Source: UBA11872 sp965198285 (GTDB lineage: Bacteria > Chloroflexota > UBA11872). From it: a stretch of 64,000 nucleotides of DNA. Made by a program: the position numbers and the translations under genes. Below are positions 60,529 to 64,000 of this stretch, piece after piece (within the stretch, counting starts at the first letter, position 1; each line of letters opens with the position of its first letter). Location: assembly GCA_965198285.1 (NCBI GenBank), contig OZ240251.1, forward strand, positions 1,116,001-1,180,000, written 5' to 3'. The notes below the pieces were generated by a model, which saw nothing but the letters and a program-made list of their open reading frames with translations, did not search any database and had not been told where the DNA came from.

Positions 60529-60826
60529 GCCGGGCCACGTCAGCCCGACGCCTAACGAGGATTACGCCAGCAACGCTGCCGTTGCCGCCGACCCCGAGGC
60601 ATCCGAACTGGATGACGACTGGTTCAAGCGAGCTCGACCGGCCAGCGAGGTCGTGCCGCATGTCGTGCAGCGTTACCGACGCACGCGCGGCAAGCAGCGC
60701 GCGCCCACGAAGAACCAGATCACCCTTCGACTTGACGAGGACCTGGTGCTCCACTTCCGCGAAACGGGGAAGGGTTGGCAGACGCGCATCAACGACACGC
60801 TGCGTCGGGCGGTATTCGACGACTAG
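60515..60826 (+). CDS. brnA: BrnA-type antitoxin
   Basis: 103 residues from ATG 60515, with GGAGG 9 nt upstream inside the end of brnT. The C-terminal ribbon-helix-helix part NQITLRLDEDLVLHFRETGK then GWQTRINDTLRR is typical of BrnA, which dimerises, represses the operon and binds BrnT. The N-terminal 60 residues are acidic and flexible and would cover the toxin. Confidence 0.9.
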   Translation: MPKLKPGHVSPTPNEDYASNAAVAADPEASELDDDWFKRARPASEVVPHVVQRYRRTRGKQRAPTKNQITLRLDEDLVLHFRETGKGWQTRINDTLRRAVFDD

Positions 60827-60840
60827 ACGAGCATGCTACG

Positions 60841-60866
60841 CGGCTGGCGCGCGCATAGCGCCACGC
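60841..60866. terminator. hairpin between convergent brnA and Gfo/Idh/MocA genes
   Basis: TGGCGC (60845-60850) and GCGCCA (60856-60861) around loop GCATA, extended by CGGC/GCCG with a one-base bulge. It lies between stops at 60826 and 60896. There is no U-tract, so it may work weakly in both directions. Confidence 0.45.
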
Positions 60867-60895
60867 CGAGCCTCATACCTCTGCGTCCAGAACTG

Positions 60896-61990
60896 CTAGT
60901 TGACCTGGTCCTTCGCGTAAACCAGCGGACGCCGGATGTCGTAGGCGCCTGGGTAGCGCACCTTCAGCACGCCTTCGTTGATAGCGGCTTCCAGCGGTGC
61001 CAGCTTGGTCTGAATGGGCACCTGCACCAGCGTGTGGGTACGTGCGCTCTCGTAGAGCCCTATCAAGACTGACTGCGATTTGATGGCGTGGTGCGCGTCT
61101 TGCCGGTGGCCGTCAATGTCCCCATTAAGCCAGGCGACGAGTTCGTTGGCCTGTTCGAGCATGAAGTTCGTTTCGACGCCGTCCCACGGCTCATTCAGGT
61201 CCTCACGGTTTCCGGATGTCAGCTTGATGCCGAAGGACATTGAGATCGCGGGATCCGACGGTTCGACGATCAGCACCCCGTCGTCGCCTGTGACCACGAA
61301 GGCACGGTTGCCCACGTTGCCGGGTGGGCCGATGTCGTTGTCGTAGATGATCCGCGCGCCGCCTTCAACCGCAGCAATGCAGAAGCATAGGTCCTCGCAG
61401 TAGTAACCCCGCTCGTAGCGGTCCGTCTCGCGCTGCACCTGGCCGAGCACCCACAGTGGTTCCGGGTCGCCCAGCAGGTATAGGGCGCGGTCGATGAGGT
61501 GCGAACCCTGGTTGAGCAGACCGCCCTCTTCCACACTGACCTTCACCGCCAGCGGCTTCCCGATGGCGCCGTCGGCGATCAGGCTGCGTGCCCGTTCGAA
61601 GGCGGCCATGTGCCGGCCCTGGTAGCCGCACAGCAGCTTGATTCCAGCGGCGTTGCAAGTTGCCAGCATGGCGTCGGCTTCGCCCATCGAGTTGGCCAGC
61701 GGCTTCTCCGAAATGATCGCCTGCACCGGATAGCGCGCCGCCAGCAGGGTCATCATGGGATGCAGCGCCGCCGGCGTGGTGACGCTCACGATGTCCAGCG
61801 ACTCGGTCTCCAGCATGGCCGTGGCGTCGATGTAGCGGCTCGGCACGTCGTACTGGTCCGCAACTTCCTCAAGCCGTGCTTCGTCAATGTCGCAGACCGC
61901 CGCGACCTCGACGCCGTCCGCCTCGTCGAACCCGCGAACGTGCGACTGCCCGAGATTCAGTCCGATGACTCCAGCGCGGTATGTGGTCAT
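60896..61990 (-). CDS. Gfo/Idh/MocA-family oxidoreductase
   Basis: 364 residues. RAGVIGLNLGQSHVRGFDEA is the nucleotide-binding start (GLNLG in place of GxGxxG). The catalytic ISEKPLANSMGEADAML keeps the full EKP, and GGLLNQGSHLIDRALYLLG holds the substrate-site His. The C-terminal strand pattern IDGHRQDAHHAIKSQSVLIG is shared with the next two genes, showing they are paralogs. Probably an NAD(P)-dependent dehydrogenase of a sugar, inositol or related compound. Confidence 0.87.
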   Translation of the reverse strand: MTTYRAGVIGLNLGQSHVRGFDEADGVEVAAVCDIDEARLEEVADQYDVPSRYIDATAMLETESLDIVSVTTPAALHPMMTLLAARYPVQAIISEKPLANSMGEADAMLATCNAAGIKLLCGYQGRHMAAFERARSLIADGAIGKPLAVKVSVEEGGLLNQGSHLIDRALYLLGDPEPLWVLGQVQRETDRYERGYYCEDLCFCIAAVEGGARIIYDNDIGPPGNVGNRAFVVTGDDGVLIVEPSDPAISMSFGIKLTSGNREDLNEPWDGVETNFMLEQANELVAWLNGDIDGHRQDAHHAIKSQSVLIGLYESARTHTLVQVPIQTKLAPLEAAINEGVLKVRYPGAYDIRRPLVYAKDQVN

Positions 61991-62001
61991 GTCAACGGCC
62001 C

Positions 62002-63087
62002 TTATGGTGTGGCGGATTTGTGCCGGATGTCGTAGTGCCCCGGGTAGCGAACCGGCAGATCGCCCGAGTCGATCATGGCGGTAAGTGGCGACCCCTTGGT
62101 ATCCAGTGGCAGCCGCGCCAGGCTGTGCGTCCGGGCTGACTCATAGATACCCATCAGGATTTCGAGCGTGTGGATGGCCAGGTGGGCGTCACCTCGATGC
62201 TCGTCGATCTCCCCGGAAGCCCAGGCCGCCAGGGCGTCAAGTTCGAGCGTGCGCGCGTCGCTGAACTCAGCCTCGCTGGCCTCAATGGTTTCCCAGCCCG
62301 AGCCGCCGTGGCGCAGGAGCCGGATGACGTTTCCGGCGGTCCCGCCGCTGAGCCAGATCACGCCTTCGGTTCCGGTAATCACGCGCAGGTCGCGCTCGAG
62401 GCCTTCGGGCGGCGTGTCGCTCTCCATCGTCAGGCGAATGCCGCCCTCGAACTCCACCAGGAGTCCCGCCAGGTCCTCGGCCGGCCAGCCGCGCTCGTAG
62501 CGGTCGGTCTGGCGCTGCACGTTGGCCAGCACCCACAGCGGCGTGGGGTCGCCCAGCATGTATTGCCAGTAGTTCAACTGGTGGGTGGCGATGTTCATGA
62601 GGCCGGCGTCCGGCTTGGGCGGCCCGGCGAAACCGGTGAGCACCTGGCCGATCGCGCCGTCGGCAATCAGTTGCCGGACCTTCTCATGTCGCGGCATCCA
62701 GCGGCCCTGGTGCCCGGTGGCCAGCTTCACGCCGTGCCGCTCGCAGGCCGCCAGCATGGCGTAGCCCTCGCCGGTACTGCTGGCCATCGGTTTCTCAGAC
62801 ACGATGGCGCGCGGTGCGTAGCGCGTGGCGGCCAGGATGGTCATCCAGGCGTGATGCTGCTGCGGCGTGCCGATGCTCAGCAGGTCCGGCTGTTCCTCGC
62901 GCAGCATGGTTTCGTAGTCGGTGTAACGGTTCTCGACGTCGAACTCGTCGCCGAACTCTGCCAGCGTGTTGGGATCGAGGTCACACACGGCCACGAGGTC
63001 GGTTCGCTCGCTCTCCAGATAGCCCTGGGCGTGGCTGCGGCCGATGTGGCCGCCCACGATTACGGCGCGTAGGGGTTGGGCGCTCAC
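62002..63087 (-). CDS. Gfo/Idh/MocA-family oxidoreductase
   Basis: 361 residues from GTG 63087, overlapping the stop of the upstream paralog (GTGA). RAVIVGGHIGRSHAQGYLES and SEKPMASSTGEGYAML show the dinucleotide fold and an intact EKP. LMNIATHQLNYWQYMLG carries the substrate-site His. Its close relation to the genes on both sides (EHRGDAHLAIHTLEILMGIY) points to tandem duplication followed by substrate divergence. Confidence 0.88.
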   Translation of the reverse strand: MSAQPLRAVIVGGHIGRSHAQGYLESERTDLVAVCDLDPNTLAEFGDEFDVENRYTDYETMLREEQPDLLSIGTPQQHHAWMTILAATRYAPRAIVSEKPMASSTGEGYAMLAACERHGVKLATGHQGRWMPRHEKVRQLIADGAIGQVLTGFAGPPKPDAGLMNIATHQLNYWQYMLGDPTPLWVLANVQRQTDRYERGWPAEDLAGLLVEFEGGIRLTMESDTPPEGLERDLRVITGTEGVIWLSGGTAGNVIRLLRHGGSGWETIEASEAEFSDARTLELDALAAWASGEIDEHRGDAHLAIHTLEILMGIYESARTHSLARLPLDTKGSPLTAMIDSGDLPVRYPGHYDIRHKSATP

Positions 63088-64000
63088 GAGTTTCCTCCGG
63101 CGTAATCAAACGGCGCAATTTTCATGCCGTGCCGGATGTCGTGCCAGCCGGGGTTGCTAACCGGCAGCGCGCCGCTGTTGATCATCTCGACCAGCGGCGA
63201 TGACTGGGTCTTCATCGGCAGCTGCACCAGCCCGTGCGTCCGTGCCGACTCGTAGATGGCCATCAGGATCTCCTGCGTCTGCACGCAGAAGTGAGCGTCC
63301 TGGTAGTGCCCGTCCAATTCGCCACCGGCCCAACGCGCGAAGGCGTCGATTTCGCGATGACGGGCCGCCAGGTAGGTGTCGTTGTGGAACTCGATGTCTT
63401 CGACACTACCGTCGCCGCGCTGAATCCGAATGCCAATCGGATACTCGGCCACCGTGCCCGGCGGCCGGACTTCGCCTTCGGTCCGGACGTAGAGCGTGCC
63501 TTCGTCGCCGACGAAGGTCAGCCGGTGCTGTTCGACTTGCGCGCCGCCGGGCGTCTCACCCTCCAGGATCAGGCGCGAGCCGTCGGCGAACCCGATGACC
63601 CCGACCGCCATTTCCTCGCAAGGCCAGCTGCGTTCCCAGACGTCGGAATTGCGCTGAATGTTGCCCATCACCCACTGCGGCTCGGGGTCGCCCAGGATGA
63701 ACATGGCCCGGTCGCAGCCGTGGCACATCTGGTTCAGCATCCCGCCCTGGTCGTACCAGCCGTGTACCAGGCGCACGGTTCCGATCGCGCCGCCGGTGAT
63801 CAGCTCGCGCGCTTCCTGGATTTGGGTCAGGTAGCGCGACTCGTGCCCGATCGCCAGCTTCACGCCGTTGCGGTCACAGGCCGCCAACATGGAACGGGCC
63901 TCGCCCATGTTGTTGGCCATGCCCTTCTCACAGAGGATGCCCTTGGGCGTGTACTGCGTGGCCGCTAGGACGGTCATCTCGGCGTGCAGCGGCTGGGCCG
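63084..64000 (-). CDS. Gfo/Idh/MocA-family oxidoreductase, 5' end cut off by window edge
   Basis: About 304 residues are visible; the frame is open to the end of the window (AQPLHAEMTVLAATQYTPKG), so the Rossmann start lies beyond it. The motif reads LCEKGMANNMGEARSML, with Gly in place of the EKP proline. MLNQMCHGCDRAMFILGDPE has Cys-Gly around the usual active-site His. The C-terminal DGHYQDAHFCVQTQEILMAI matches its two downstream neighbours. Confidence 0.85.
   Translation of the reverse strand, partial: AQPLHAEMTVLAATQYTPKGILCEKGMANNMGEARSMLAACDRNGVKLAIGHESRYLTQIQEARELITGGAIGTVRLVHGWYDQGGMLNQMCHGCDRAMFILGDPEPQWVMGNIQRNSDVWERSWPCEEMAVGVIGFADGSRLILEGETPGGAQVEQHRLTFVGDEGTLYVRTEGEVRPPGTVAEYPIGIRIQRGDGSVEDIEFHNDTYLAARHREIDAFARWAGGELDGHYQDAHFCVQTQEILMAIYESARTHGLVQLPMKTQSSPLVEMINSGALPVSNPGWHDIRHGMKIAPFDYAGGNS

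Noticed and set aside
60279..60899. A 206-codon frame covering both brnT and brnA
   Set aside because: Brn family motifs lie in two other frames; this frame only reflects high GC content.
1..64000. CRISPR arrays, rRNA or tRNA genes, insertion sequences, prophage genes
   Set aside because: Looked for repeat-spacer periodicity, cloverleaf-like GTTCRA arms and transposase motifs; nothing convincing was seen by eye.

Overview
The window is GC-rich bacterial chromosome with dense coding, many GTG/TTG starts and genes linked by 1-17 bp overlaps. I see no rRNA, tRNA, CRISPR array, insertion sequence or prophage. The gene mix fits a free-living or host-associated Chloroflexota lineage: a PyrR-attenuated pyr operon, large glycosyltransferase clusters, several Gfo/Idh/MocA paralogs, and a GMC dehydrogenase with a gluconate-dehydrogenase-subunit-3-like partner. 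This placement is an inference from style and content, not a measured one.

Layout. (1) 1-7907, plus strand: a truncated membrane VWA protein, a CCA-adding enzyme, a small unknown protein, an aldo/keto reductase, a LiaF-like membrane protein, and a GMC oxidoreductase with its small partner, closed by a perfect 12-bp hairpin terminator. (2) 7983-8246, minus: an orphan 87-residue protein with its own promoter, next to about 600 bp of non-coding DNA. (3) 8853-17678, minus: the pyrimidine operon pyrR-pyrB-(MBL-fold gene)-pyrC-carA-carB-pyrK. It starts from a TATAAT box and a classic PyrR-binding stem-loop plus terminator. pyrD, pyrE and pyrF are absent. (4) 17718-18775, minus: a VapBC pair and a Phd-type antitoxin broken by an in-frame stop. 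(5) 18833-23072, minus: a cysteine-free peroxiredoxin-like protein, purA, pyrG and a degenerate MBL-fold protein. (6) 23191-54242, plus: about 31 kb for making and exporting a surface polysaccharide. It holds an ABC exporter (permease and ATPase), a Wzx-like flippase, a polyprenyl-phosphate sugar-phosphate transferase and more than a dozen glycosyltransferases. It also has GT-C and YfhO-type membrane proteins, a Trm112-like protein coupled to a radical SAM enzyme, an O-acetyltransferase, an alpha/alpha-toroid protein, a methyltransferase and a sugar epimerase. Most of these genes are joined by NTGA overlaps. (7) 54337-64000: small-molecule and sugar metabolism, with five Gfo/Idh/MocA dehydrogenase-like genes, a methyltransferase, a class III aminotransferase, a LanC-like zinc protein and a BrnT/BrnA toxin-antitoxin pair.

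How it fits together. Regions 3 and 5 make pyrimidine and purine nucleotides. CTP synthase and the UMP pathway also feed nucleotide-sugar supply for region 6. Region 6 reads as one translationally coupled programme, with promoters inferred at 23155, 33043, 48234 and 50642. The most interesting signals are a beta-sandwich module that recurs in consecutive export and glycosyltransferase genes, hairpins placed at the predicted +1 of several transcripts, leaderless-type promoters on the toxin-antitoxin genes, and several enzymes that have lost hallmark catalytic residues.

Limits: all functions come from motifs read by eye. No similarity search, structure prediction or composition calculation was run.
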